The translations under genes and the position numbers were made by a program. The notes beneath the pieces are model-generated. The model saw nothing but the letters and a program-made list of their open reading frames with translations. It was not told the origin of the DNA and ran no database searches. A DNA stretch of 64,000 bases, taken from contig NZ_AP018437.1 in assembly GCF_003966975.1 (NCBI RefSeq), forward strand, positions 3,348,001 to 3,412,000, read 5' to 3'. Positions 25,648 through 34,611 of the stretch are shown piece by piece. The stretch is from Pelolinea submarina. Lineage in GTDB: Bacteria > Chloroflexota > Anaerolineae > Anaerolineales > Anaerolineaceae. Within the stretch, counting starts at the first letter, position 1, and each line of letters opens with the position of its first letter.

Positions 25648-26859
25648 ATGGAATCTACACTCCCTGCTGTCCGCGTAAAGAGATGGCCGTATCTGATCTA
25701 CGGCTTCTTCATGATGCTGTTCCTGGGCCTGATCTACGCCTGGTCCGTTTTCATCACCCCCCTGGAGACCACTTTTGGCTGGGTGCGGTCGCAAACCTCG
25801 CTCATCTTTACCATTTCCATGTCTTCATTCTGCATCGGGGGTATCGCCGCGGGCTTTCTGATCAAGAAAGCCAGTTTTCGAAAGACGCTGTACCTGTCGG
25901 CGCTTTTCATTCTCAGCGGTTTTATTGGCGCCACGCGCATTCATACTCTCACGGGAATCTATCTCACCTACGGCGTTCTGTGCGGATTTGGGGTCGGCCT
26001 GGGTTACAACGCCACCCTGGGGCTGTTCGCAAGATGGTATCCGGATAAACCCGGTTTCTGTTCCGGATCGCTGTTAATGGGCTTTGGTTTCGGCGGCTTA
26101 TTATTAAGTAACCTGGCCACTTATTTAATGGGTATCGTGAGCTGGCAGGGAACTTTTATTATCTTCGGTATCATCTCCGCATTCCTGTTGTCCATCAGCA
26201 CGCACATTATCGAAGAAAACCCGCCAAAATTTGAATTTTCCGCATCCGCGAATCGATCCGCGGCCGCCGACCAAGCGGTTGTCGATCTGGAAGCCAAAGA
26301 AATGATCCGGCAACCCTCCTTTTGGCTGTATTCCTCCTTCACCATGTTCATGGGCGCTTCCGGCCTGGCAGTGATCGGCAACGCAGTGCCCATCGCACAG
26401 GAGATTGGCATGCCCATCGCCCTGGCCACCACCGTGGCCGGCCTGGTCTCCGTGACCAACGGCGCCAGCCGCATCCTGTTCGGCAGTGCCTTCGACCTGA
26501 TCGGCAAACGCAAAACCATCCTGATCGACGCATGCATCGCAGTAATCGCCGTGAGTATATTGATCGCGGCCATTTCCCTCACCAGCATTCCCCTGCTGAT
26601 CGCCGGATTTATCCTGATCGGGTTGGCTTACGGCGGAGTGCCCCCCACCAGCGCATCGTTCGTCAACCGCATGTACGGGCCCAAAAATTTCCCCGTGAAT
26701 TTCAGCATTGTCAATCTCAACATCATTCCCGCGTCGTTGCTGGGACCGGCGTTAGCCGGAACCATGCAAGTGGCCAGCGGATCCTACCTGAGCGCATTTT
26801 ACGTCCTGTTGGTATTGTGCCTGCTGGGTGGAACCGCCGGATACCTGATCAAAAAATAA
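25648..26859 (+). CDS. MFS carrier, oxalate/formate antiporter (OFA) type
   Basis: A 403-residue membrane protein with about 12 hydrophobic helices. The start (PYLIYGFFMMLFLGLIYAWS) and the FGWVRSQTSLIFTISMSSFC segment are characteristic of OxlT-like OFA carriers, which exchange carboxylates. It is first of a plus-strand run with a FadR-type regulator and the IorAB-Ptb-Buk genes. It may therefore export an organic acid end-product or import a 2-oxoacid or amino-acid-derived acid, by inference from context. Confidence 0.85.
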   Translation: MESTLPAVRVKRWPYLIYGFFMMLFLGLIYAWSVFITPLETTFGWVRSQTSLIFTISMSSFCIGGIAAGFLIKKASFRKTLYLSALFILSGFIGATRIHTLTGIYLTYGVLCGFGVGLGYNATLGLFARWYPDKPGFCSGSLLMGFGFGGLLLSNLATYLMGIVSWQGTFIIFGIISAFLLSISTHIIEENPPKFEFSASANRSAAADQAVVDLEAKEMIRQPSFWLYSSFTMFMGASGLAVIGNAVPIAQEIGMPIALATTVAGLVSVTNGASRILFGSAFDLIGKRKTILIDACIAVIAVSILIAAISLTSIPLLIAGFILIGLAYGGVPPTSASFVNRMYGPKNFPVNFSIVNLNIIPASLLGPALAGTMQVASGSYLSAFYVLLVLCLLGGTAGYLIKK

Positions 26860-26889
26860 GCTGCAATCTTATTTGCAGAAAAGGAAATC

Positions 26890-27624
26890 ATGACGCAAAA
26901 GAATTTGGAAAGTGAAGTGCAGTTAGCCCCCGTGGAAACCCGGAGGGCATCCGAAGCCATTTACGACCAGATCAAGGACATGATCATCAGTGGCGACCTC
27001 AAACCCGGCGACCGCCTTCCTTCCGAGCGCAATATGATGGAAATGATGCAGCGCAGCCGCCCGCCCATTCGCGAAGCGCTACGCATGCTGGAAGGGTCGG
27101 GCTTTATTCATACCATCCCCGGCAGCGGCGGCGCGGTAGTGCGCGAGATCACCAGCGCCAGCGTGGAAGAACCGCTGGAGAACATGATCTCACTGAAACA
27201 AATCAGCCACCTGGAACTGTTGGAATACCGTGAATTAAACGAAGTTGCCTTCGTGGGCTGGGCAGCCGAACGGCGCACGGAAGCCGACCTGGCGGCCATG
27301 GCAGCCTGCCTGGAATCCGCCCGGGCCGTTACGGATGACCTGGACGCCTTCATCACCACCGATATTAAATTTCACGAATTGTTGACCGCCTCCGCCCATA
27401 ACGGCGTGCTCAGCATTGTCAACCGCGTGCTCAGCCGTATCATCCTGGACCTGCTGCGCACCCGATTGCACGAATACCCAAAGGAAGAAAGCCGCAAAAT
27501 GTGCCGGGATATTCTGGAAATGCACATGGAGATTTATCAGGCGGTTGTCCAACAGGACAGCAAAAAGGCACAGGAACTCATGCACCACCACCTGGAACGG
27601 TTCCGCGATGATCTCAGCTTATAA
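26890..27624 (+). CDS. GntR family (FadR subfamily) regulator
   Basis: A 244-residue regulator. The winged helix at the N-terminus has IYDQIKDMIISGDLKPGDRL and PPIREALRMLEGSGFI. The C-terminal FCD domain has FITTDIKFHELLTASAHN and metal-ligand-type His residues near the end (MHMEIYQAV, LMHHHLERF). It starts 30 bases after the carrier and probably controls the carrier and the ferredoxin oxidoreductase genes, with an acyl or organic-acid effector likely. The effector is not identifiable. Confidence 0.9.
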   Translation: MTQKNLESEVQLAPVETRRASEAIYDQIKDMIISGDLKPGDRLPSERNMMEMMQRSRPPIREALRMLEGSGFIHTIPGSGGAVVREITSASVEEPLENMISLKQISHLELLEYRELNEVAFVGWAAERRTEADLAAMAACLESARAVTDDLDAFITTDIKFHELLTASAHNGVLSIVNRVLSRIILDLLRTRLHEYPKEESRKMCRDILEMHMEIYQAVVQQDSKKAQELMHHHLERFRDDLSL

Positions 27625-27649
27625 CCTGAAGAGGACTATCCGGTGAAAT

Positions 27650-27672
27650 AAAACGCCCTCCGGGACGTTTAT
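27650..27672. promoter_or_regulatory. Short palindrome between the FadR-type gene and iorA
   Basis: AAACG-CCC-TCC-GGG-A-CGTTT is an imperfect palindrome in the 82-base gap before iorA. It could be an operator for the adjacent FadR-type regulator or a weak attenuator. Confidence 0.3.
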
Positions 27673-27706
27673 AAAAACATTTTGGAAAAAGGAGAAGTCG
27701 GATTAT

Positions 27707-29482
27707 ATGGAAAAACAAATACTCAGTGGGAACGAGGCGGTGGCCAGGGGCGCATACGAAGCCGGCTGCGCGGTAGCGGCAGCTTACCCGGGCACCCCCA
27801 GCACGGAAATCCTCGAGAATGTAGCCTTATACAAAGACGACATCTATTGCCAGTGGGCGTGCAATGAAAAGGTGGCAACAGAGATCGCTTCCGGCGCGGC
27901 CATCGGCGGGGCACGGGCATTGGCCGCCATGAAGCACGTGGGCATGAACGTAGCCGCCGACCCCATCTTCAGCATGGCCTATGCCGGCGTCAACGGCGGG
28001 CTGGTAGTGGTCAGCGCCGATGACCCGGGCTGCCACAGCTCGCAGAACGAGCAGGACAACCGCCTGTTCGCCCCGCACGCCAAAATTGGCCTGCTGGAGC
28101 CTTCCGATTCGCAGGAGTGCAAGGATTTCACCAAACTGGGTTTCGAATTGAGCGAACGCTTCGACGTGCCCATGCTGCTGCGCATGACCACGCGCATCTG
28201 CCATTCCAAAGGCCTGGTGGAATTGCAGGAACGCGAAGACGTCCCGGTCAAAAAATACTATCGCGATATCAAGAAATTCGCCTTGCTGCCCTCCACCGCG
28301 CGCAACCGCCACGTGGCCCGTGAGGAATTGCTGATCGAAATGGAAGCATACGCCAACGACTGCCCGATAAACTACGCGGAATATAATCCAGGCGCCAGCG
28401 CGGGTGTCATCACCAGCGGTATCTCTTACCAGTACGCCCGTGAGATTTTCGGCGAGGACGTTTCGTATCTCAAACTGGGTTTAACCTATCCGCTGCCGCG
28501 CAAGCTCATCACGGAATTCGCGCAGAAGTTCGAGACCCTGTACGTGATCGAAGAGAACGACCCGTATTTGGAGAATGCCATCCGGGCGCTGGGTTTCACC
28601 AACGTGATCGGCAAGGAACGCATTCCGATCTGCGGCGAACTCAACACCCAAATCGTGCGCGAAGCGTTGTTAGGAATCCCTGCGGAACCGGCTTACCGGG
28701 TGGAATTGGAAGCGCCTGCCCGCCCGCCGGTGATGTGCGCCGGCTGCGGCCACCGCGGCTTTTTCTACGCGCTCAGCCGCAAACTGAAGCGCTTCGTGCC
28801 CGTGGGCGATATTGGCTGCTACGGACTGGGCGCCAACCCGCCCCTGAGCGCCTCAGATTACTCGCTGTGCATGGGCGCCGGATTGTCCTCCACCATCGGC
28901 CTGTCCAAGGCGCTGGCGCTGCAGGGCGATTCGCGCAAAGTGCTGGGTATGGTAGGCGATTCCACCTTCTTCCATTCCGGCCTGAACTCGCTGATCGACG
29001 TGGTCAGCTCCAATGCCAACGTGGTGGCCTGCGTGCTCAACAACCATATCACCGCCATGACCGGCCACCAGCAGAACCCCGGCACCGAAATCAACCTGAT
29101 GGGCGAACCCAATCACATGATCGACCTGGTCAAGCTGATCAAAGCCACCGACATCGGCGATGATCGCATTCGTGTGGTCGACCCGCTGGATTACCAGGCT
29201 GTCAACGCCGCGCTGGACGAAGCCGCAGAAATCGAAGGGCCTTTCGTGATCGTCACCAACCGCCCCTGCGCTCTGCTCAAAGAAGTCGCGCGCGCCAACG
29301 CCGGCAAGTACTGTGAAGTGGACGAGGAGAAATGCCGCGGCTGCAAGAAATGCCTGCAGATCGCCTGCCCGGCCATCTCCTTTGCAGACGGCAAAGCCGT
29401 CATCGCCCAGGATACCTGCAACGGCTGCGGGCTGTGCATGCAGATGTGCAATTTCGACGTAATTTCCAAGGTAGGTGAATAA
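27707..29482 (+). CDS. iorA: Indolepyruvate ferredoxin oxidoreductase, alpha subunit
   Basis: A 591-residue TPP- and iron-sulfur-dependent enzyme subunit that oxidatively decarboxylates aryl (and other) 2-oxoacids to acyl-CoA, reducing ferredoxin. The start SGNEAVARGAYEAGCAVAAA leads the pyrimidine-binding part. CAGCGHRGFF (near residue 345) and GDSTFFHSGLNSLID (near 416) belong to the TPP part. The C-terminus has two [4Fe-4S] motifs, CRGCKKCLQIACP and CNGCGLCMQMC. AAAGGAG precedes the ATG. It overlaps iorB by one base. Confidence 0.96.
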   Translation: MEKQILSGNEAVARGAYEAGCAVAAAYPGTPSTEILENVALYKDDIYCQWACNEKVATEIASGAAIGGARALAAMKHVGMNVAADPIFSMAYAGVNGGLVVVSADDPGCHSSQNEQDNRLFAPHAKIGLLEPSDSQECKDFTKLGFELSERFDVPMLLRMTTRICHSKGLVELQEREDVPVKKYYRDIKKFALLPSTARNRHVAREELLIEMEAYANDCPINYAEYNPGASAGVITSGISYQYAREIFGEDVSYLKLGLTYPLPRKLITEFAQKFETLYVIEENDPYLENAIRALGFTNVIGKERIPICGELNTQIVREALLGIPAEPAYRVELEAPARPPVMCAGCGHRGFFYALSRKLKRFVPVGDIGCYGLGANPPLSASDYSLCMGAGLSSTIGLSKALALQGDSRKVLGMVGDSTFFHSGLNSLIDVVSSNANVVACVLNNHITAMTGHQQNPGTEINLMGEPNHMIDLVKLIKATDIGDDRIRVVDPLDYQAVNAALDEAAEIEGPFVIVTNRPCALLKEVARANAGKYCEVDEEKCRGCKKCLQIACPAISFADGKAVIAQDTCNGCGLCMQMCNFDVISKVGE

Positions 29483-30066
29483 TGACAATCAAGAGTATCC
29501 TTCTGGTGGGTGTCGGCGGCCAGGGCACCATCCTGATCTCCAAGATCATCACGGCCGGTTTGGCCGAGATGGGCTACGACGTCAAAATGAGCGAGATCCA
29601 CGGCATGAGCCAACGCGGCGGCAGCGTGACCACACAGATCAAATATGGCGAAAAAGTCTATTCTCCCAACCTGGGTATCGGCGAAGCCGACCTGATCGTA
29701 TCCTTCGAGAAAGTAGAAGCCCTGCGCGCGCTGCCCTACCTGAAAGCGGGCGGCTCACTCATCATGGACGACCGCGAAATTTATCCCATGCCGGTGCTGA
29801 CCGGCGACGCGGTTTATCCACACGAAGCTTATGACAGGTTGAAGGCTGAAGTGCCCTCGGTTAAGTTAATCCGGGCCGCGGAAACCGCGCAGTCATTGGG
29901 AAACATGCGCGCGCAAAATATTGTGCTGTTGAGCGCCATGGTCAAGCTGCTGGGGTTGGATAATAAGATCGATTGGAAAAAAGTCGTGGCCGAAAACGTG
30001 CCGGAAAAATCCAGGGAGATGAACCTGGCGGCTTTTGACGCCGGTTCCGCCATGCTGGAGGCGTAG
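29482..30066 (+). CDS. iorB: Indolepyruvate ferredoxin oxidoreductase, beta subunit
   Basis: A 194-residue gamma-type subunit of 2-oxoacid oxidoreductases. GVGGQGTILISKIITAGLAE is the conserved N-terminal block, followed by EIHGMSQRGGSVTTQIKYG. The start codon overlaps the iorA stop (TAATG), so the two subunits are coupled 1:1. It is followed within 5 bases by ptb. It holds no metal cluster itself; electrons leave through the alpha-subunit clusters to ferredoxin. Confidence 0.95.
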   Translation: MTIKSILLVGVGGQGTILISKIITAGLAEMGYDVKMSEIHGMSQRGGSVTTQIKYGEKVYSPNLGIGEADLIVSFEKVEALRALPYLKAGGSLIMDDREIYPMPVLTGDAVYPHEAYDRLKAEVPSVKLIRAAETAQSLGNMRAQNIVLLSAMVKLLGLDNKIDWKKVVAENVPEKSREMNLAAFDAGSAMLEA

Positions 30067-30070
30067 GCAG

Positions 30071-30988
30071 GTGTACCGGGATTTCTCCGAGATCGTAGAG
30101 AAAGCGCGTGCCGCGCAGACGCGCAGTGTGCTGGCGGTAGCCGGGGCGCAGGATGCGCACGTCATTGAAGCGGTGTTGAAGGCTCACGAGGAAGGCATTG
30201 CGGACGCTGTGCTGGTGGGCGGCGCGCCGGAAATCCACGAGCTAATCCGCGGCCAGGGCGGCGATCCGGCCGATTTCGAGATCGTGGCGGCCGACTCGGC
30301 CGAAAGCGCCGGGCAGCAAGCTGTCGATCTGGTCAAAGCCAAGCGGGCCAACATCCTGATGAAAGGCATCATAGAAACGCGCGACCTGCTCAAACCGGTG
30401 GTGGATAAAGCGAACAATTTGCACACCGGGCGCGTCATGTCGCACATGGCTTTCAACAAACTGCCCAATTACCCCAAGCTGATCGTCAACACGGACGGCG
30501 GCATGGTGGTTTACCCCAGCCTGGAAGATAAAAAGAACATCATCATCAACGCCGTCACGACCCTGCACGCCATGGGCTACACTTGTCCCAAGGTGGCCGT
30601 GCTGGCCGGCGTTGAAAAGGTCAACCCAAAGATGATTGAAACCGTGGAAGCCGACCAACTCAAGCAGATGAACCTGAACGGCGAGATCCCTGATTGCATC
30701 GTGGAAGGGCCGCTGTCCTACGACATCGCCATGGACGCCGAGATTGCGCGTTATAAGGGCAGCGACTGCCCGCACAGCGGCGACTTTGACGTGCTGCTGG
30801 TACCCAACCTGGCAGCCGGCAACATTCTGGGAAAATCCTGGAGTGTGACGGCTAAATCGGTCATGGCCGGCATTATCGTGGGCGCCAAAGTGCCTGTGAT
30901 CATCGTCTCGCGCGGCTCCGGCAGCGAAGAGAAATTCCTCTCCATCGCACTGGCCGCAGTGGCAGCTGAACATAACCAGGTGGACTGA
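30071..30988 (+). CDS. ptb: Phosphate butyryltransferase / phosphate acyltransferase
   Basis: A 305-residue enzyme that exchanges CoA of an acyl-CoA for phosphate. It belongs to the phosphate acetyl/butyryltransferase family: ILMKGIIETRDLLKPV, GRVMSHMAFN and the C-terminal block LLVPNLAAGNILGKSW are typical. The GTG at 30071 is preferred as start (GGAGG lies about 13 bases upstream, inside iorB); a frame extension would start inside iorB. The location between iorB and buk suggests the acyl-CoA comes from IorAB. Confidence 0.93.
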   Translation: MYRDFSEIVEKARAAQTRSVLAVAGAQDAHVIEAVLKAHEEGIADAVLVGGAPEIHELIRGQGGDPADFEIVAADSAESAGQQAVDLVKAKRANILMKGIIETRDLLKPVVDKANNLHTGRVMSHMAFNKLPNYPKLIVNTDGGMVVYPSLEDKKNIIINAVTTLHAMGYTCPKVAVLAGVEKVNPKMIETVEADQLKQMNLNGEIPDCIVEGPLSYDIAMDAEIARYKGSDCPHSGDFDVLLVPNLAAGNILGKSWSVTAKSVMAGIIVGAKVPVIIVSRGSGSEEKFLSIALAAVAAEHNQVD

Positions 30989-30989
30989 T

Positions 30990-32060
30990 ATGGCTCAAGA
31001 CAAAATCCTGGTGATTAATCCCGGTTCCACCTCGACCAAGATTGCGCTGTATACCGGCAGTCAGCCTTTATGGCAGGAAAACATCGAACATTTGGCGGCT
31101 GAATTATCCTCTTTCAAAGCCATCTCCGAACAGCTGCCCATGCGTCTGGCACTGGTGCGTGAGACGCTGCAGCGCAAAGGGCTGGCGCTGGACGAGCTGG
31201 CGGCCATTGCCGCGCGCGGCGGACTGCTGCCGCCTCTGGCAGCCGGCGCTTACGAAGTAACCCCGTATATGCTTGAAGTGCTGGAGAAGCGCCCGGTCAA
31301 CCAGCACGCTTCCAACCTGGCAGCCGGTATCGCCTACGCTATTGCCCAGCCGCTGGGCATCAAGGCTTACGTTTACGACCCCGTCACGGTGGACGAAATG
31401 ATTGAACTGGTACGCATCACCGGCCTGAAGGGCATCCGCCGCCACGGGCAGGGCCACAACCTGAACATGCGCGCGGCCGCCCTGCGTTACTGCGCGGATA
31501 AGCGCATCGATTACCGCCAGGTCAACCTGATCGTCACCCACCTGGGCGGCGGCATCACGCTCAGCCTGCACGCCCACGGACGCATTATCGATATGGTCTC
31601 GGACGATGAGGGGCCTTTCTCCCCCGAACGCGCCGGCGCCCTGCCCAATTACAAACTGCTCAAGCAGGTATTTGAGAGCGGCGCAGCTTACCCGGAAATC
31701 ATGAAGCAATTGCAGCGCAAGGGCGGCTTGATGTCGCATTTCGGCACAGCCGATGTGCGCGCCGTGCAGGAGCTGGCTAATACGGGTGACGCGCAGGCCG
31801 CGCTGGTGCTGGAAGCCATGGCGCTCAGTGTGGCGCAGAGCATTGCACGGCTGGCCGTGGACGTCAACGGGCAGGTGGACGCCATCATCCTGACCGGCGG
31901 TATCGCCCATTCCGCGGAATTTACCGGCAGCATTGAGGAACGCATAAAATTCATCGCCCCGGTGACGATCATTCCTGGTGAGAACGAGATGCAAGCCCTG
32001 GCCGAGGGTGTGGGGCGCGTGCTGCGTGGAGAAGAAACAGCCACAGTTTACAAAGCATAA
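30990..32060 (+). CDS. buk: Butyrate kinase
   Basis: A 356-residue acyl kinase of the ASKHA fold that makes ATP from acyl phosphate. VINPGSTSTKIALY at the start, GHNLNMRAAALRYC and THLGGGITLSLHAHGR are family motifs. It starts 1 base after the ptb stop. Within this operon it would conserve energy from the acyl-CoA made by IorAB, e.g. phenylacetyl, indoleacetyl or branched-chain acyl groups. Chain-length preference cannot be told from sequence. Confidence 0.94.
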   Translation: MAQDKILVINPGSTSTKIALYTGSQPLWQENIEHLAAELSSFKAISEQLPMRLALVRETLQRKGLALDELAAIAARGGLLPPLAAGAYEVTPYMLEVLEKRPVNQHASNLAAGIAYAIAQPLGIKAYVYDPVTVDEMIELVRITGLKGIRRHGQGHNLNMRAAALRYCADKRIDYRQVNLIVTHLGGGITLSLHAHGRIIDMVSDDEGPFSPERAGALPNYKLLKQVFESGAAYPEIMKQLQRKGGLMSHFGTADVRAVQELANTGDAQAALVLEAMALSVAQSIARLAVDVNGQVDAIILTGGIAHSAEFTGSIEERIKFIAPVTIIPGENEMQALAEGVGRVLRGEETATVYKA

Positions 32061-32099
32061 ACACGAGCTACCCCATGCGATCAACAGATAGCATGAATC

Positions 32100-32138
32100 C
32101 AGAGGCTGCCAGACCATCGGCCAACCTCTGTTCTTTTT
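32100..32138 (+). terminator. Terminator of the iorAB-ptb-buk operon
   Basis: CAGAGG/CCTCTG arms with inner pairing, followed by TTCTTTTT, 40 bases after the buk stop. Confidence 0.7.
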
Positions 32139-32216
32139 CCCGCCGAACAATGAAGACTATAATTAATTTGAAAATAAGGGTGAAAATAATCAGCGGAAAT
32201 AAAGAAAGGGTTATAA

Positions 32217-32723
32217 ATGACAAACAAGGTCTTGGTAGCTTACGCGAGCAAGTATGGGTCAACACAGGAAGTAGCCGAAGCCATTGCGAAGATTATGCGA
32301 GAAAAAGGGCTGGATGTGAATCTGCAGCAAGCCAGCCAGGTGCGCTCCTTGGAAGAATACAGCGCGGTGGTCTTGGGTGCGCCCCTTTATCTCTACCGCT
32401 GGCACAAATACGCCATCCGCTTCCTGAACCGCCACGAAAAAGTGTTGAAGAGCATGCCGGCCGCGGTCTTCGCGGTTGGACCGTCCTTCAACGGGGATGA
32501 GAAAGAATGGCTGGAAACCCGCGACCAATTCAGGAAAGAACTGGCTAAGTTCCCTTGGTTTAAACCGATTGAATCCGAGGTTATGGGTGGAAAATTCGAC
32601 CCCGCCAACCTGTCATTTCCGATTAAGTACTTCCTCAAGGATCTGCCGGCGGCCGACCTGCGCGATTGGGATGCCATCGCAGCCTGGGCGGCCGAAGTGG
32701 CCGATAAACTGCAAGACAGGTAA
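32217..32723 (+). CDS. Flavodoxin-domain protein
   Basis: A 168-residue FMN-binding protein of the flavodoxin 5 type, similar to HemG-like protoporphyrinogen oxidase proteins. The N-terminal phosphate-binding loop is YASKYGSTQEVAEAIA; SAVVLGAPLYLYRWHKYAIR and FAVGPSFNGDEKEW are further family blocks. The ATG has AAAGGG upstream. A role in electron transfer or haem-precursor oxidation is possible, but no haem gene is near. Confidence 0.85.
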   Translation: MTNKVLVAYASKYGSTQEVAEAIAKIMREKGLDVNLQQASQVRSLEEYSAVVLGAPLYLYRWHKYAIRFLNRHEKVLKSMPAAVFAVGPSFNGDEKEWLETRDQFRKELAKFPWFKPIESEVMGGKFDPANLSFPIKYFLKDLPAADLRDWDAIAAWAAEVADKLQDR

Positions 32724-32740
32724 TCCGGCTTCTCAGTTCA

Positions 32741-32779
32741 AAAGCAAAAATCCACTTATATAAAGTGGATTTTTGCTTT
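32741..32779. terminator. Bidirectional rho-independent terminator
   Basis: A long stem of GCAAAAATCCACTT with its complement, flanked by AAA and TTT runs, lies 18 bases after the flavodoxin gene. Confidence 0.9.
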
Positions 32780-32907
32780 ACGGACTTGCCCCCATTTTCC
32801 CCCCTTTTACATCGATATTTCGCAAAAAACCCTCAACATCGACATAAATCTCTCATAGAAACCACAAAACGGTCCAAAAACCGGGATTCGTCCCCACTAA
32901 ACCATTT

Positions 32908-33279
32908 TTACAAGCTCTCCGCCGGCGGCTTTCCAGCCAGGCGATCTTCCAGCTCCCGGGTCAAGACCCGCAGGATGGTATCCACCACGCCCGGGCGCGC
33001 ACCGAACATCAATTTCTGCCCGACCGCGTTTAACGGAAAAGCGAAGATGTCCATTTGCGTGCTATTGTCTTCCGCAGGTGTGAATTGGATCTCCAGTTGG
33101 CTACGATCCCCCAGGTAATTGCCAAAAAGTTTTTTATCCATCTGGGCGATCAATTTGGCGTTCTTCTCGTCCTTATTGACCACTTTGCCGCCCATATGTT
33201 GGACGCTGCTAATGGCGGTCGCAATGACTTTTTCCATGGGATAAGAGAAAGATGTGGATGATTTCTGTTCGTAGGGCAT
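32908..33279 (-). CDS. Conserved protein of unknown function
   Basis: A 123-residue soluble protein, starting MPYEQKSSTSFSYPMEKV. It has alternating hydrophobic strands and one helix, as in small alpha/beta folds; ending RLAGKPPAESL. No family is recognised. It starts one base after the PfkB kinase stop at 33281, so it is the last gene of the hexitol PTS run and is probably translated with it. Confidence 0.6.
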   Translation of the reverse strand: MPYEQKSSTSFSYPMEKVIATAISSVQHMGGKVVNKDEKNAKLIAQMDKKLFGNYLGDRSQLEIQFTPAEDNSTQMDIFAFPLNAVGQKLMFGARPGVVDTILRVLTRELEDRLAGKPPAESL

Positions 33280-33280
33280 A

Positions 33281-34210
33281 TTACTCCTCGCTGATTACAA
33301 CCTGTTCAATTAACGCTTGCACTTGCGCGCGGGTCGGCATGCCCGTGCCCGGTAAGGCTGCCGCCGCGGAACCGGCCGCCAACCCCCATCGGTAAGCTTC
33401 CGGCAGGGTCGTACCACGGCTGAGCTGGTCCACCACAGCGCCCAGCATGGCGTCTCCAGCGCCGGTTGGATTCTTTTCCTCGATCTTGGGCGGCTGCCCG
33501 GACCACACGCGCAGCCCGTCACTGCAGATACTCATTCCGCCGCCGGCCGAAAGGATAATGTTTTTCACGCCCAACTTGTGCACGCTATTGATCGCCCGGT
33601 GGATACCGGCCGCATCCCCAACGTCCAGGTCGGTGATTTGTGCGATTTCCTCAAGGTTCGGCTTGACCAGGAACGGTTCGGCCGCGCAGCCCAGGCGGAA
33701 AGCTTCACCGCTGGAATCCAGCACCGCCCAGGCGCCTCCCCGGCGGATCAGTGCGATCAGGCGGGCGTAAATATCGGCCGGCACGCCGCGCGGCAAGCTG
33801 CCCGCCAGCACCCACCAGTCATCCGGCTGCACCAACCCCTCAACCTTGTGCAGAAGTTCTTCCACTTCAGGTTCGGAAACCTGCGGACCGGCTTCGTTGA
33901 CCTTGTAATAGGCGCTGTCCTTATCATTGACAATGCTGATGTTGGTGCGCGTTTCCTCGCTTACCCGCACAAAATCGGTGGGGATGCCGGTGCTTTCCAG
34001 TCCTTCGCGTAGCACCTGTCCGGTATGCCCGCCGATAAAGCCCAGCGCGGCGCACTGCGAACCCAGCGCAGTAATCATGCGCGCAATATTGAAGCCTTTT
34101 CCGCCGAAATCAACCTTCACGGAAGCGGCTCGCAGCACGGTATTCGACAGCAGTTCCGCTACGTGATATTCCTTATCCAGAGCCGGGTTTAAAGTTACCG
34201 TGTAGATCAT
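33281..34210 (-). CDS. PfkB-type sugar kinase (1-phosphofructokinase-like)
   Basis: A 309-residue ribokinase-fold kinase. LNPALDKEYHV at the N-terminus and the substrate-binding DFGGKGFNIAR match the 1-phosphofructokinase/tagatose-6-phosphate kinase branch; NPTGAGDAMLGA near residue 247 carries the catalytic Asp. The ATG at 34210 is favoured by AAGGA upstream; the frame runs 70 codons further without conservation. In the PTS locus it would phosphorylate the ketose phosphate made by the dehydrogenase at 34590. Confidence 0.88.
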   Translation of the reverse strand: MIYTVTLNPALDKEYHVAELLSNTVLRAASVKVDFGGKGFNIARMITALGSQCAALGFIGGHTGQVLREGLESTGIPTDFVRVSEETRTNISIVNDKDSAYYKVNEAGPQVSEPEVEELLHKVEGLVQPDDWWVLAGSLPRGVPADIYARLIALIRRGGAWAVLDSSGEAFRLGCAAEPFLVKPNLEEIAQITDLDVGDAAGIHRAINSVHKLGVKNIILSAGGGMSICSDGLRVWSGQPPKIEEKNPTGAGDAMLGAVVDQLSRGTTLPEAYRWGLAAGSAAAALPGTGMPTRAQVQALIEQVVISEE

Positions 34211-34611
34211 GCTTTGCTTTCCTTGTGATCCTGCCACTGCCAGGCCAGCAAAAGGCCCAGAAGAGCGCCGGCCAGCGTGCATTCCACGATCATCAGCGCG
34301 CGCCCGCCGGCGTTCAGGGCCAATTGGCGCAGCGCCAATGAGAGCATAAAGATCATAAAAGATGCGGTTGTCACCACAAAATCCTTTAGTATTTTCAGGA
34401 AAGGAAAGCCCTTCTTCCATGAACGCAGGGCTACCGTTACCAAAGCCGCCAGGACGGCCAGTTCCGCCGCGATTTGCATATCGGCCGCGCCGCTCGCGCG
34501 GTAGAAAACAGCGTTATACAAGCCCAGTAGCGCACCCAACAAGGTATATTGGACAAAACGATTGGGTTGGGTAGACTGCGTTCTCTTTTTCAAGCCGCGC
34601 TCCCCGGCCAT
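34207..34611 (-). CDS. Small membrane protein of unknown function
   Basis: A 134-residue protein with four likely membrane helices (around TLLGALLGLYNAVFY, AAELAVLAALVTVAL, TASFMIFMLSLALRQL and LAGALLGLLLAW). Its stop overlaps the start of the PfkB gene, and its start overlaps the dehydrogenase stop. The ATG at 34611 (GAAGAA upstream) and a TTG at 34593 (GGGGAG upstream) are both possible starts. No family is recognised. It is part of the hexitol PTS run, perhaps an accessory of the EIIC. Confidence 0.6.
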   Translation of the reverse strand: MAGERGLKKRTQSTQPNRFVQYTLLGALLGLYNAVFYRASGAADMQIAAELAVLAALVTVALRSWKKGFPFLKILKDFVVTTASFMIFMLSLALRQLALNAGGRALMIVECTLAGALLGLLLAWQWQDHKESKA

